11,056 nt of DNA from Lachnoclostridium sp. UBA1781 (GCA_002315495.1 DCGJ01000121.1:1-11056); one strand, 5' to 3'; counted from the first letter of the stretch, positions 1-6,289 are shown. The notes: generated from the letters alone by a model not told the origin. A program made the numbers and translations.

Positions 1-1259
1 CCGGCAGAACCGATAAGCGGGTTAACCTTGCCATGAGTTGCCGCACACATCAACTTACCGAACAGCGTACCTGCTGCGGTACCGATAGCAAATGCGATCA
101 AACCAAGAGCAACGATCTTCAAGGTTTCTACCTTCAGGAAAGCCTCAGCACTGGTGGTAGCACCAACAGAGGTACCAAGAAGGATAACAACGATGTACAT
201 CATTGCGTTGGAAGCAGTCTCCTGAAGCTGACGAACAACACCGGACTCACGGAACAGGTTACCAAGCATGAGGCAACCGATCAACGGAGCGGTATCCGGC
301 AATGCACATACAACAACGATGGTTACGATAATTGGGAAGAGAATCTTCTCCAACTTGGAAACCGGACGAAGCTGAGCCATCTTGATGCGACGCTCTTCCT
401 TCGTGGTAAGAAGCTTCATAATCGGAGGCTGAATAATCGGAACCAACGACATGTAGGAGTAAGCAGCTACAGCGATTGCACCCATATATTCCGTCTGTCC
501 CAGCTTACCTGCAAGGAAGATGGAGGTCGGACCGTCTGCACCACCGATAATGGAGATGGCAGCTGCTGCCTTATCATTGAAGCCAAACAAAATTGCAAAC
601 AAGTATGCTGCAAAGATACCCATCTGAGCTGCTGCACCAAGCAGGAAGCTGATTGGGTTTGCAATAAGCGGACCGAAGTCAGTCATAGCACCAACGCCCA
701 TGAAGATCAAACATGGGAGAATGGACCATTCATCCAACATGAAGAAGTATTTCAAAAGACCGCCGGCCTTGTGTCCCTCTTCTACTTTTCCGCCATCCTT
801 CAGATAGAAGTTGCTCTGCTCACCCTCGTGAGAATCGAAACTGAAAATGGTCTCACCGGTTGCCTTCAACCAATAGGTCGTGGTAATAACTTCCATATAG
901 TTAGCTTCACCCGGGGCGTCACATTTCTCACCCTCTTCATTGGTATAGTAAACCATCAAATCTTTATTTTCGTATCCAACAAACTCGACTTCGCCATCTT
1001 CTACGGTTACAACGATTTCATTATTGGTGTTGTAGAACGTAAGCGCTCTCTCAACCGGATCGGCCATAATGGACGGATACAGGTTAACTAACAACATACC
1101 GAAAGAAATCGGAACCAGGAGAAGCGGTTCATAGCCTTTTGCGACTGCTAGATACAGGAAAAACAATGCGACAGCGATCATCAGCACATTGCCCCAGGAA
1201 AGGGATGCAAATGCGGTGCTCTTCGCAAGGTTTCCCAATGTCTCTAAAATGTAATCCAT
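1..1259 (-). CDS. Na+-translocating decarboxylase beta subunit (OadB/MmdB/GcdB family), 3' end cut by window edge
   Basis: This is the polytopic membrane subunit that releases CO2 from carboxybiotin and couples this to Na+ export. About 419 residues are visible; the C-terminus runs off the left edge. Family signatures seen are FMGVGAMTDFGPL near residues 187-198, GGADGPT near 239-245 with Asp242 (matching the essential Asp203 of Klebsiella OadB), AYSYM near 266-270, QPPIM just after, and NPLIGSAG from 413, matching the Na+-site region around Asn373 and Gly377. The later conserved Ser and Arg lie outside the window. A hydrophilic, acidic, probably beta-rich stretch of about 100 residues (64-165) makes this region some 40 residues longer than in Klebsiella OadB. 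The start at 1259 keeps the conserved N-terminal helix and has GGGAGG 10 bases upstream; an ATG at 1266 is in another frame. It is the last visible gene of the decarboxylase operon. Confidence 0.93.
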   Translation of the reverse strand, partial: MDYILETLGNLAKSTAFASLSWGNVLMIAVALFFLYLAVAKGYEPLLLVPISFGMLLVNLYPSIMADPVERALTFYNTNNEIVVTVEDGEVEFVGYENKDLMVYYTNEEGEKCDAPGEANYMEVITTTYWLKATGETIFSFDSHEGEQSNFYLKDGGKVEEGHKAGGLLKYFFMLDEWSILPCLIFMGVGAMTDFGPLIANPISFLLGAAAQMGIFAAYLFAILFGFNDKAAAAISIIGGADGPTSIFLAGKLGQTEYMGAIAVAAYSYMSLVPIIQPPIMKLLTTKEERRIKMAQLRPVSKLEKILFPIIVTIVVVCALPDTAPLIGCLMLGNLFRESGVVRQLQETASNAMMYIVVILLGTSVGATTSAEAFLKVETLKIVALGLIAFAIGTAAGTLFGKLMCAATHGKVNPLIGSA

Positions 1260-1292
1260 TTAGCATTTACCTCCCGGATCAATAAATTCAAC

Positions 1293-1314
1293 AAAAAGAA
1301 ACGAATCAGTTTCT
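1293..1314 (-). terminator. Weak terminator-like hairpin between the biotin carrier and beta-subunit genes
   Basis: On the minus strand, AGAAAC (1314-1309) pairs with GTTTCT (1302-1297) across a six-base loop and runs straight into TTTTT. It follows the biotin carrier stop codon directly and precedes the beta-subunit ribosome site. The stem is short and AT-rich, so it would at most be a partial terminator or attenuator that lowers expression of the membrane pump relative to the soluble subunits. This role is inferred. Confidence 0.35.
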
Positions 1315-1317
1315 CAA

Positions 1318-1683
1318 TTACATTGTTGCAAGTACTTCACCAGGCTCTACGCTCTGACCAACAGCTACGTTGATGCTTGCTACGGTACCATCAGCCGGAG
1401 CAACGATATCGTTCTCCATCTTCATTGCCTCAAGAACAACCAAAACGTCGCCCTTCTTTACAGCCTGACCGGCTGCAGCAACAACCTTCAAAATTTTACC
1501 AGGCATCGGAGCGGTAATCTTGTTAGCGCCCTGTGGACCAGCCGGAGCTGCTGCCTTTGCAGGAGCTGCCTTTGGAGCTGCCTTAGCTGCCGGAGCTGCT
1601 GCTACCGGAGCTGCACCTGCAGCACCCTCTTCTACAACTACATCATATACATTGCCGTTAACAGTAATGGTATAACTCTTCAT
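1318..1683 (-). CDS. Biotin carboxyl carrier subunit of the decarboxylase (MmdC/GcdC type)
   Basis: This 121-residue biotin acceptor shuttles the carboxyl group from the carboxyltransferase to the membrane beta subunit. It begins with a short beta segment (residues 1-18), followed by a flexible Ala/Pro-rich linker (about 21-50). The C-terminal biotinyl/lipoyl domain (about 54-121) carries the biotinylation motif EAMKM with Lys88 as the acceptor. The flanking hairpin-forming elements, PMPGKI near 59-64 and DGTVASI near 98-104, are also present. The start is well supported: AGGAGG lies six bases before the ATG at 1683. It sits between the OadG-like subunit (15-base gap) and the beta subunit, the usual place in such operons. 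Linker length is typical of gamma/delta-type carrier subunits, and nothing looks broken. Family assignment is secure; the substrate of the complex is not shown by this subunit. Confidence 0.95.
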   Translation of the reverse strand: MKSYTITVNGNVYDVVVEEGAAGAAPVAAAPAAKAAPKAAPAKAAAPAGPQGANKITAPMPGKILKVVAAAGQAVKKGDVLVVLEAMKMENDIVAPADGTVASINVAVGQSVEPGEVLATM

Positions 1684-1698
1684 GATAAACCTCCTAAA

Positions 1699-2055
1699 TT
1701 AAGCTTTCTTCCAATTGCTAGTATTTCTTTTCTTAATCGAACGAACAACCAAAGTGCCCGGTTCTACTGCGTATCCCTGTTCAGCCTCATAAGCCTCGAT
1801 TGCAGCGGTGATTACGGCAATCAATTCCAAATCATCGCCGGCAGCAGCGGTTTCTACCGGCGCTGCAGGAGCAACCGGTGCCGGAGCCGGCTTCGGAGCT
1901 TCCTTCTTATCGAACTTATTAACAAGCTTCAAAAGAGAAATAACAAAGATAATAAGAACCAGCATAAAGAATACGATGGAGATACCCATAACGGTATTCT
2001 CTAATGCTCTGAGCATGGTGCTTTTCGAAACAGCAGCAAAAATCAATGCGTTCAT
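1699..2055 (-). CDS. OadG-family small membrane subunit of the decarboxylase
   Basis: This 118-residue protein resembles the gamma/delta chain (OadG/MmdD) that anchors the carboxyltransferase to the beta subunit. It has one hydrophobic membrane segment (about residues 21-45), a Pro/Ala/Glu-rich linker (about 50-72), and a C-terminal part with the OadG-like pattern LELIAVITAAIEAYE and then LVVRSIKKR. In the family the C-terminal end contacts the carboxyltransferase. The start at 2055 has GAGGTGA about five bases upstream, overlapping the end of the carboxyltransferase gene region; the gap to that gene is only 12 bases, so translation is probably coupled. No separate epsilon-type small subunit was seen, although some Veillonella-type complexes have one. 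Assignment rests on topology, the C-terminal motif and operon position. Confidence 0.88.
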   Translation of the reverse strand: MNALIFAAVSKSTMLRALENTVMGISIVFFMLVLIIFVISLLKLVNKFDKKEAPKPAPAPVAPAAPVETAAAGDDLELIAVITAAIEAYEAEQGYAVEPGTLVVRSIKKRNTSNWKKA

Positions 2056-2067
2056 ATTGTCACCTCA

Positions 2068-3522
2068 CTAAATGGTTCCGTGCTTCTTTGCCGGGCGAAG
2101 TTCCTTCTTCGGCATCAACATCTCAAATGTATATGCGAGCTGTGCACGAACATCAGAACCATCAATCACTGCATCTACATAACCTCTCTTAGCAGCGCTC
2201 AAAGCATTGAGGCAAAGTGCCTTATACTCTGCAGCCTTCTCAGCCTTGAAAGCAGCCTTGTCTGCAGCTTCCTCGATTTCCTTTGCATAAATAATCTGAG
2301 TTGCAAGACCTGCATCCATGGTACCAACCTCAGCATCCGTAAGAGCGAATACGATGTCAGCGCCGATGGCCTTGGAGTTCATTGCAATGTATGCACTACC
2401 ATAAGCTTTTCCGGTGATAACATTAATCTTCGGAACGGTAGCATTTGCAAATGCAGCGGTAAGCTTAGCAGATGCAATTGCAAGGCTCTTAGCCTCACCC
2501 ATATCGGAAGCAAAGCCGGTAACGTTTGTCAGGGTAAGAACCGGGATGTCAAATGCATCACAGAACTCTACAAACTTCTCAGCCTTGTAGCAACCCTTTG
2601 TCGTAAGAACGGAATCAAACTTCTCAACGGTCTTTCCGGTCTCGCTCTTGATTGCGGAACGGTTAGCAACAACACCAACGGTGCAGCCTGCAAGCTTAAT
2701 AAAGCCGGTAACCATTTCCTTTGCATATGCAGCCTTAACTTCAACAAATACACCCATATCGGAAATATCAGCCAAAGCAACTGCAGGATCACATGCCTCA
2801 TCAACAAATGCCGGAACAGCACGATTCAAATCATCAGAGCTGATCTCGTCGCAAGCCTCATCTTCGTTGTTGGACGGAAGAACATATACGAGGTCACGAA
2901 CACCATTCAAAACAGCAACCTCATCCTCAAGTACAAAATCAACGGTACCTGCTTCTGCCATAAACTTAGCGGAAGCGGTATCACACTTACCAACGTTGTT
3001 GCCTGCAATTGCGTTCGGCGCATTTACAAAAAGCTTCGCGTTCTTCTCTTCCATGAATACGAAATCGCTCATAGAAGCAAGAACTGCCATACCACCTCCA
3101 CAGGTTCCGAAGATTGCGGTAATCTGCGGAATCACACCGGAAGCCATAGCCTGACACTTATAAATCTTGCCAAATGCTTCCAATGCGTCGGTAGCTTCCT
3201 GAAGACGTAAACCTGCACAATCAACCAAGCCTACAACCGGTGCTCCAACCTTCATTGCAAGACGATAGAGATTAACGATCTTCTTGGCATGCATCTCACC
3301 CATAGTTCCGTTAAGTGCTGCCGCATCCTGGCTATAAACGTATACCGGACGGTCACCAATGGTACCATAACCCGTTACAACGCCATCACCCGGAGTCTCT
3401 ACCTGCTGCAGATTGAAATCTGTGCTTCTCTTTGTAACAAGCGCACCAATTTCAACAAAACTGTTATCGTCAAGCAAAGTATAGATTCTGTCCTTTGCCG
3501 ACAATTTTGCTGTACTACTCAT
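2068..3522 (-). CDS. Carboxyltransferase (alpha) subunit of a biotin-dependent Na+-pumping acyl-CoA decarboxylase
   Basis: This 484-residue soluble enzyme should move a carboxyl group from an acyl-CoA to the carrier biotin, the first step of Na+-coupled decarboxylation. It has the two crotonase-fold halves of the MmdA/PCC-beta family. The N-half (about 1-240) includes GDGVVTGYGTI near 46-56, the conserved AxxGTMGEMHA-like region near 68-79, and GTCGGGMA near 139-146 as the likely CoA oxyanion site. The C-half (about 250-484) includes ATVPKINVITGKAYGSAYIAMNSK split across 361-384, GYVDAVID near 447-454 and the family-typical tail RPAKKHG. It is slightly shorter than Veillonella MmdA (about 510). 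The usual GPCAGGAVY and PGxxQE-type active-site motifs are altered, so I do not name the substrate; methylmalonyl-CoA is the default guess. The start at 3522 has GGAGGG about six bases upstream. It is the first gene of the operon. Confidence 0.88.
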   Translation of the reverse strand: MSSTAKLSAKDRIYTLLDDNSFVEIGALVTKRSTDFNLQQVETPGDGVVTGYGTIGDRPVYVYSQDAAALNGTMGEMHAKKIVNLYRLAMKVGAPVVGLVDCAGLRLQEATDALEAFGKIYKCQAMASGVIPQITAIFGTCGGGMAVLASMSDFVFMEEKNAKLFVNAPNAIAGNNVGKCDTASAKFMAEAGTVDFVLEDEVAVLNGVRDLVYVLPSNNEDEACDEISSDDLNRAVPAFVDEACDPAVALADISDMGVFVEVKAAYAKEMVTGFIKLAGCTVGVVANRSAIKSETGKTVEKFDSVLTTKGCYKAEKFVEFCDAFDIPVLTLTNVTGFASDMGEAKSLAIASAKLTAAFANATVPKINVITGKAYGSAYIAMNSKAIGADIVFALTDAEVGTMDAGLATQIIYAKEIEEAADKAAFKAEKAAEYKALCLNALSAAKRGYVDAVIDGSDVRAQLAYTFEMLMPKKELRPAKKHGTI

Positions 3523-3557
3523 GTTCAGCCCTCCGTTTTAATATATTAAGGTATTTC

Positions 3558-3578
3558 TAAATTGAATACTCCAATTTA
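3558..3578 (-). other. Small stem-loop in the decarboxylase mRNA leader
   Basis: TAAATTG and CAATTTA form a perfect 7-bp inverted repeat around a seven-base loop, inside the roughly 61-base leader between the predicted start site (about 3583) and the carboxyltransferase ATG. The stem is AT-rich and would be weak. A competing pairing of GTATT with AATAC overlaps it. A regulatory role is speculative. Confidence 0.3.
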
Positions 3579-3589
3579 CACCGCCTATC

Positions 3590-3618
3590 ATTATATAGAA
3601 AAACCTGCAAAATTACAA
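3590..3618 (-). promoter_or_regulatory. Promoter of the decarboxylase operon
   Basis: On the minus strand, TTGTAA (3618-3613) is followed by exactly 17 bases and then a consensus TATAAT (3595-3590). This is a housekeeping sigma-type promoter, with transcription expected to begin near 3583 and run into the carboxyltransferase gene. The stretch 3619-3725 upstream holds no convincing gene; it is the space between this promoter and the terminator of the toxin-antitoxin operon. Confidence 0.75.
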
Positions 3619-3725
3619 CCCCGCAAGTCGCCGAAATATAAGATTCTACAAGCCATTTTCTTGTATAATTCATTGTATTTCGCATGTGAGTTGAAAATCA
3701 TCTCAGTATGTCGTTTCTTGGAGAT

Positions 3726-3756
3726 AAAAAATGCGTCCAACCTTAGTTGAACGCAT
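3726..3756 (-). terminator. Rho-independent terminator of the toxin-antitoxin operon
   Basis: On the minus strand, ATGCGTTCAA (3756-3747) pairs with TTGGACGCAT (3740-3731) over a six-base loop. The stem has ten pairs, one of them a G-U wobble that exists only in minus-strand RNA, and it runs into TTTTTT. It begins 13 bases after the restored toxin stop codon, which supports reading the toxin gene through to 3770. Confidence 0.85.
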
Positions 3757-3769
3757 AGAACAAATAGAC

Positions 3770-4110
3770 TCAAGTTTTATCAAAATAGGCATATGCGTGA
3801 TTCTGATGAGAATCAAAAAATTCCTGCCAATTATATTCCTCTCTGGTAACACGAAGAATATGAACCTCATCTCCCGTAATTATTCCAAAATAATCGATGG
3901 TTTAAATGGTTTTCTAAAAATGTTGTATCCTCTGTATACACACCCCGTAGAGCAATACGCACAGAAGTCTGCAAAGCCCTTTATTTCTTCAAATATTGCT
4001 TGATGGTATTCTTTTGCTCGTTGTTCTCCAAACTCATATAAGATGTATTCTTCGTCATCTGCAATATCGTAAATTGCTTCATAAGTAATTAGAACCTTAT
4101 GCTCTTGCAC
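3770..4110 (-). pseudogene. Frameshifted RelE/ParE-family toxin gene
   Basis: The first frame, from a GTG at 4110, reads KVLITYEAIYDIADDEEYI and continues to a stop at 3880-3882, giving about 76 residues. A -1 shift near the T4 run at 3890-3887 restores a frame reading FGIITGDEVHILRVTREEY and onward to a TGA at 3772-3770, about 113 residues in all. The joined protein has the RelE/ParE layout: an N-terminal helical pair with EEYI and EFGEQRA, a YRGYNIFRK strand, and a final VHILRV strand before the C-terminus. The truncated form lacks that last strand and should be inactive as a toxin, in the family a ribosome-dependent RNase or gyrase poison. Loss of one T from a T5 run is the simplest explanation; a sequencing error is possible. 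A longer TTG start at 4137 would overlap the antitoxin further. Downstream lies a strong terminator. Confidence 0.7.
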
Positions 4111-4255
4111 GCTTTCTTTTTTCAACCAATTCGGCAACTAATTCGAATGCATCTTCAATTTGCAACTCTCTCCCTGACTCCATATCATCGATTCCTCTGT
4201 CCAAAATCTGAGTTTTCTCATTGAGTTCTTTATTCACCAAATCCTGTTTCATCAT
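4097..4255 (-). CDS. Small putative antitoxin, partner of the RelE/ParE-like gene
   Basis: This 52-residue protein starts at one of two tandem ATG codons (4255 or 4252), with AAGGGAG about ten bases upstream, and ends at a TAA at 4099-4097. It is highly charged. Its central GIDDMESGRELQIEDAF resembles the short 'DIExGRxxxxEEAF' region found in small RelB/ParD-like antitoxins encoded just before RelE/ParE toxins, and its C-terminal EKRKRARA is basic. No clear ribbon-helix-helix DNA-binding domain is visible, so autoregulation by the antitoxin alone is not assured. It overlaps the toxin reading frame by 14 bases if the toxin starts at GTG 4110, the tight coupling typical of such pairs. The family-level call rests on context and a short motif. 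Confidence 0.65.
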   Translation of the reverse strand: MMKQDLVNKELNEKTQILDRGIDDMESGRELQIEDAFELVAELVEKRKRARA

Positions 4256-4284
4256 GAATTCATTACTCCCTTCGAAGCCGTTTC

Positions 4285-4312
4285 CTTTCTCTCATATTCC
4301 AAGTAGAGAAAG
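4285..4312 (-). other. Stem-loop in the antitoxin mRNA leader, proximal
   Basis: CTTTCTCT and AGAGAAAG form a perfect 8-bp inverted repeat with a 12-base loop, about 30 bases before the antitoxin start codon. It lies in the roughly 105-base leader of the toxin-antitoxin transcript. It has no T-run after it, so it is not a terminator. Confidence 0.4.
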
Positions 4313-4317
4313 CCTAC

Positions 4318-4357
4318 AGAAGGATATCTCTATTCATCTTAAGTAAGAAATCCTTCT
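4318..4357 (-). other. Stem-loop in the antitoxin mRNA leader, distal
   Basis: AGAAGGAT and ATCCTTCT form a perfect 8-bp inverted repeat separated by 24 bases, right after the predicted transcription start near 4361. One arm overlaps the candidate operator. Whether it acts as RNA structure or as a protein site cannot be told from the sequence. Confidence 0.4.
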
Positions 4358-4389
4358 TGGTAAGGATATTATAGCATTACAACCAAGAA
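4354..4389. promoter_or_regulatory. Candidate operator flanking the -10 element of the toxin-antitoxin promoter
   Basis: TTCTTGGT (4354-4361) and ACCAAGAA (4382-4389) are perfect 8-bp inverted repeats whose centres are 28 bp apart. The -10 hexamer lies almost exactly between them, and one arm borders the -35. This is where a toxin-antitoxin complex would be expected to bind for autoregulation. Binding is inferred from position only. Confidence 0.5.
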
Positions 4390-4396
4390 TACTCAA
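4368..4396 (-). promoter_or_regulatory. Promoter of the toxin-antitoxin operon
   Basis: TTGAGT (4396-4391), a 17-base spacer and a consensus TATAAT (4373-4368) on the minus strand. Transcription should begin near 4361. The remaining stretch 4397-4464 holds only the 3' trailer of recX, in which I find no convincing terminator. Confidence 0.7.
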
Positions 4397-4464
4397 GTTG
4401 CCGGCTTCACTTTTGAGAATCATACAAATCCATATAGCAAAGCGGTAGCATCCTTCCTCTCGCT

Positions 4465-5169
4465 TCATTCCAATTCCGCTCGATATTCCGACATTACTTG
4501 CTTAATACAATCAAACTCATAGCCCTTTCTGGCCAAACTCTGGAACACCTTCATCCAGTCTTCCTTTGACAAGTCTTCCTTGCCGCGAATCTTCTTCTCG
4601 ACAAATGCCCGAATCGCCGTTTTCTCAGGGTTCTCAGCATCTTCTCGCTCTCCTGTCTCCTCAGCCAGGTCCTCCAGATACTGTTCGTAACCGGCTTCGA
4701 TATCTGCTTCCGATACCCCCTTCTGAGACAAAGAAAATCGAACCTGTCTCGCACTCTTTCTTCCCAACTCGGCACGAAACATATGACAGGCATATCGAAC
4801 ATCATCCAGGTACGGATACTTATGTACATACGCCATAATGGCTTCGACCTGGTCCTCGGTATAGCCATTATCCGTAAGCTTTCCTTCCAGTTCTTTTTCA
4901 GCTCTTTCCTGGAAAAGCAATAAATCAAGCGCCTTCTTCTTTCCTCTCGGCAGAATCTCCGTCTCTACGATTGCCTGCCATCGATCCGAAGTGATTTCTG
5001 CATCCTCGCCGAGGTCATAAGTGCACAATTGCCGGTTGTAAATCCAACCGGCATATGCTTCATCCAAGTAAATTTTCGTTTTTGTTTTTCCGTCAGCAAC
5101 AAGCCTTGTAATCAACATAACCGTTACTCCATCTCTTGAACTTTTTGGTACAATCTGTCCTTCCAACAT
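4465..5169 (-). CDS. recX: Regulatory protein RecX
   Basis: RecX binds RecA filaments and modulates their growth and activity during recombination and the SOS response. The protein is 234 residues, longer than the E. coli form (166) but usual for Firmicutes. An N-terminal segment TRLVADGKTKTKIYLDEAYA (21-40) precedes the three-helix repeats. The signature lies at about 122-158, with DDVRYACHMFRAELGRKSAR followed by QKGVSEADIE; a third repeat follows near 182-230. The region 165-182 is an acidic insertion. The start at 5169 has only a weak GTGAG site about nine bases upstream, so recX is probably translated less than recA. It lies 51 bases behind recA, almost certainly on the same SOS-induced transcript, with a hairpin in the gap that may limit read-through. 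Confidence 0.93.
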   Translation of the reverse strand: MLEGQIVPKSSRDGVTVMLITRLVADGKTKTKIYLDEAYAGWIYNRQLCTYDLGEDAEITSDRWQAIVETEILPRGKKKALDLLLFQERAEKELEGKLTDNGYTEDQVEAIMAYVHKYPYLDDVRYACHMFRAELGRKSARQVRFSLSQKGVSEADIEAGYEQYLEDLAEETGEREDAENPEKTAIRAFVEKKIRGKEDLSKEDWMKVFQSLARKGYEFDCIKQVMSEYRAELE

Positions 5170-5182
5170 TCACATATTCTCA

Positions 5183-5211
5183 CTTCAAAGATACCCTGTT
5201 ACACTTTGAAG
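5183..5211 (-). other. Hairpin between recA and recX
   Basis: CTTCAAAG and CTTTGAAG form a perfect 8-bp inverted repeat with a 13-base loop in the recA-recX gap. On the minus strand it is not followed by a T-run, so it is not a standard terminator. It may protect the recA 3' end or reduce transcription or translation of recX. In E. coli a partial terminator occupies the same position, by a different sequence. Confidence 0.5.
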
Positions 5212-5220
5212 CGTTTTCAT

Positions 5221-6237
5221 TTATTCCTGTTCGCCAACCTCACCGGTAACGCCATAATGTTCACGAACCTTGCGTTCAATTTCTTCCGCAATGGCAACAT
5301 TATCTCTCAGGTACTGCTTTGTATTCTCACGTCCCTGACCAATCTTCTCACCATTATAGGAGAACCATGCGCCACTCTTATTGATGATACCGCAATCAGC
5401 ACCAAGATCAACAATATCGCCTTCCTTGGAGATTCCCTGACCAAACATAATATCAAACTCTGCTTCCTTGAACGGAGGAGCTACCTTGTTCTTAACAACA
5501 CGAACTCTGGTACGGTTACCAACCACTTCTCCACCGGACTTCAAGGACTCAATACGACGAACATCCAGACGTACAGAGGAATAGAACTTCAATGCGCGAC
5601 CACCGGTTGTCGTCTCCGGATTACCAAACATAACACCAACCTTCTCACGAAGCTGGTTAATGAAAATAACAATACAGTTCGTACGGCTGATGACCGCAGT
5701 CAGCTTACGAAGTGCCTGAGACATCAAACGTGCCTGTAAGCCCACATGGGAATCTCCCATCTCGCCATCAATTTCAGCCTTCGGAGTCAAGGCTGCAACA
5801 GAGTCAACAATAACAATATCTACCGCTCCGGAACGAACCAGTGTCTCGGTAATCTCAAGTGCCTGTTCTCCGTTGTCCGGCTGAGAAATATAAAGGTTAT
5901 CAATATCAACACCAATGTTCGCTGCATAAACAGGATCCAGGGCATGCTCTGCATCGATAAAGCCTGCAATGCCACCTCGCTTCTGAACCTCGGCCACCGC
6001 ATGTAAAGCGACGGTAGTTTTACCACTGGATTCAGGTCCGTAAATCTCAATAATACGTCCCTTCGGAAAGCCGCCAATTCCCAAAGCCAGATCAAGGCTT
6101 AATGCACCGGACGGAACACCCTCTACGCTCATGGTAGCGCTGTTATCCCCCAACTTCATAATAGAGCCCTTACCATAATTCTTCTCAATCTGTGCCAATG
6201 CGGACTCTAATGCTCTCTTTTTGTCTTCACTTGCCAT
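5221..6237 (-). CDS. recA: Recombinase RecA
   Basis: RecA is the DNA-dependent ATPase that forms filaments on single-stranded DNA, drives strand exchange and stimulates LexA self-cleavage. The 338-residue protein is complete. An N-terminal polymerisation helix (about 5-30) precedes the ATPase core. Visible motifs are Walker A GPESSGKT at 67-74 with Lys73, the catalytic-Glu region GFIDAEHALDP near 92-102, Walker B IVIVD at 141-145, the L1 region near 157-165, and loop L2 following NQLREKVGVMFGNPETTTGG (194-213) with the gamma-phosphate sensor Gln195. The C-terminus is short and acidic. The start at 6237 has AGAGG seven bases upstream. Its promoter and LexA boxes lie directly before it, and recX follows. 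Confidence 0.99.
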   Translation of the reverse strand: MASEDKKRALESALAQIEKNYGKGSIMKLGDNSATMSVEGVPSGALSLDLALGIGGFPKGRIIEIYGPESSGKTTVALHAVAEVQKRGGIAGFIDAEHALDPVYAANIGVDIDNLYISQPDNGEQALEITETLVRSGAVDIVIVDSVAALTPKAEIDGEMGDSHVGLQARLMSQALRKLTAVISRTNCIVIFINQLREKVGVMFGNPETTTGGRALKFYSSVRLDVRRIESLKSGGEVVGNRTRVRVVKNKVAPPFKEAEFDIMFGQGISKEGDIVDLGADCGIINKSGAWFSYNGEKIGQGRENTKQYLRDNVAIAEEIERKVREHYGVTGEVGEQE

Positions 6238-6270
6238 ATTCTACCTCTTTCCAATGTCGTTCTGTCTGCC

Positions 6271-6284
6271 CGAACATTTGTTCT
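6271..6284. promoter_or_regulatory. LexA (SOS) box overlapping the recA start site
   Basis: CGAACATTTGTTCT matches the Firmicutes DinR/LexA consensus CGAAC-N4-GTTCG at all but the last base, with a perfect GAAC-N4-GTTC core. It begins six bases downstream of the -10 element and covers the predicted transcription start, the classic position for LexA repression of recA. Confidence 0.9.
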
Positions 6285-6289
6285 ATTTC

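Noticed and set aside
33..1091. Long open frame of 352 codons on the plus strand opposite the beta-subunit gene
   Set aside because: Its composition is odd, it has no recognisable domain or ribosome site, and it lies wholly antisense to a gene with clear family motifs. It is a shadow of the biased codon use on the other strand.
2080..3210. Plus-strand open frame of 376 codons opposite the carboxyltransferase gene
   Set aside because: It is rich in Cys, Asn and Ser with no motif, and is fully antisense to a well-supported enzyme gene.
3664..3669. Plus-strand TATAAT that could be a -10 element
   Set aside because: No -35 at a suitable distance and no plus-strand gene follows.
3591..3773. Possible 60-residue minus-strand gene between the toxin and the decarboxylase promoter
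   Set aside because: It starts at the toxin's end, runs straight through the terminator and covers the decarboxylase promoter, with no ribosome site or motif.
3880..3894. Programmed -1 frameshift that would make a full-length toxin
   Set aside because: The in-frame codons ATT ATT TTG do not form an X-XXY-YYZ slippery site and I see no stimulatory structure just downstream. A mutation or sequencing error is simpler.
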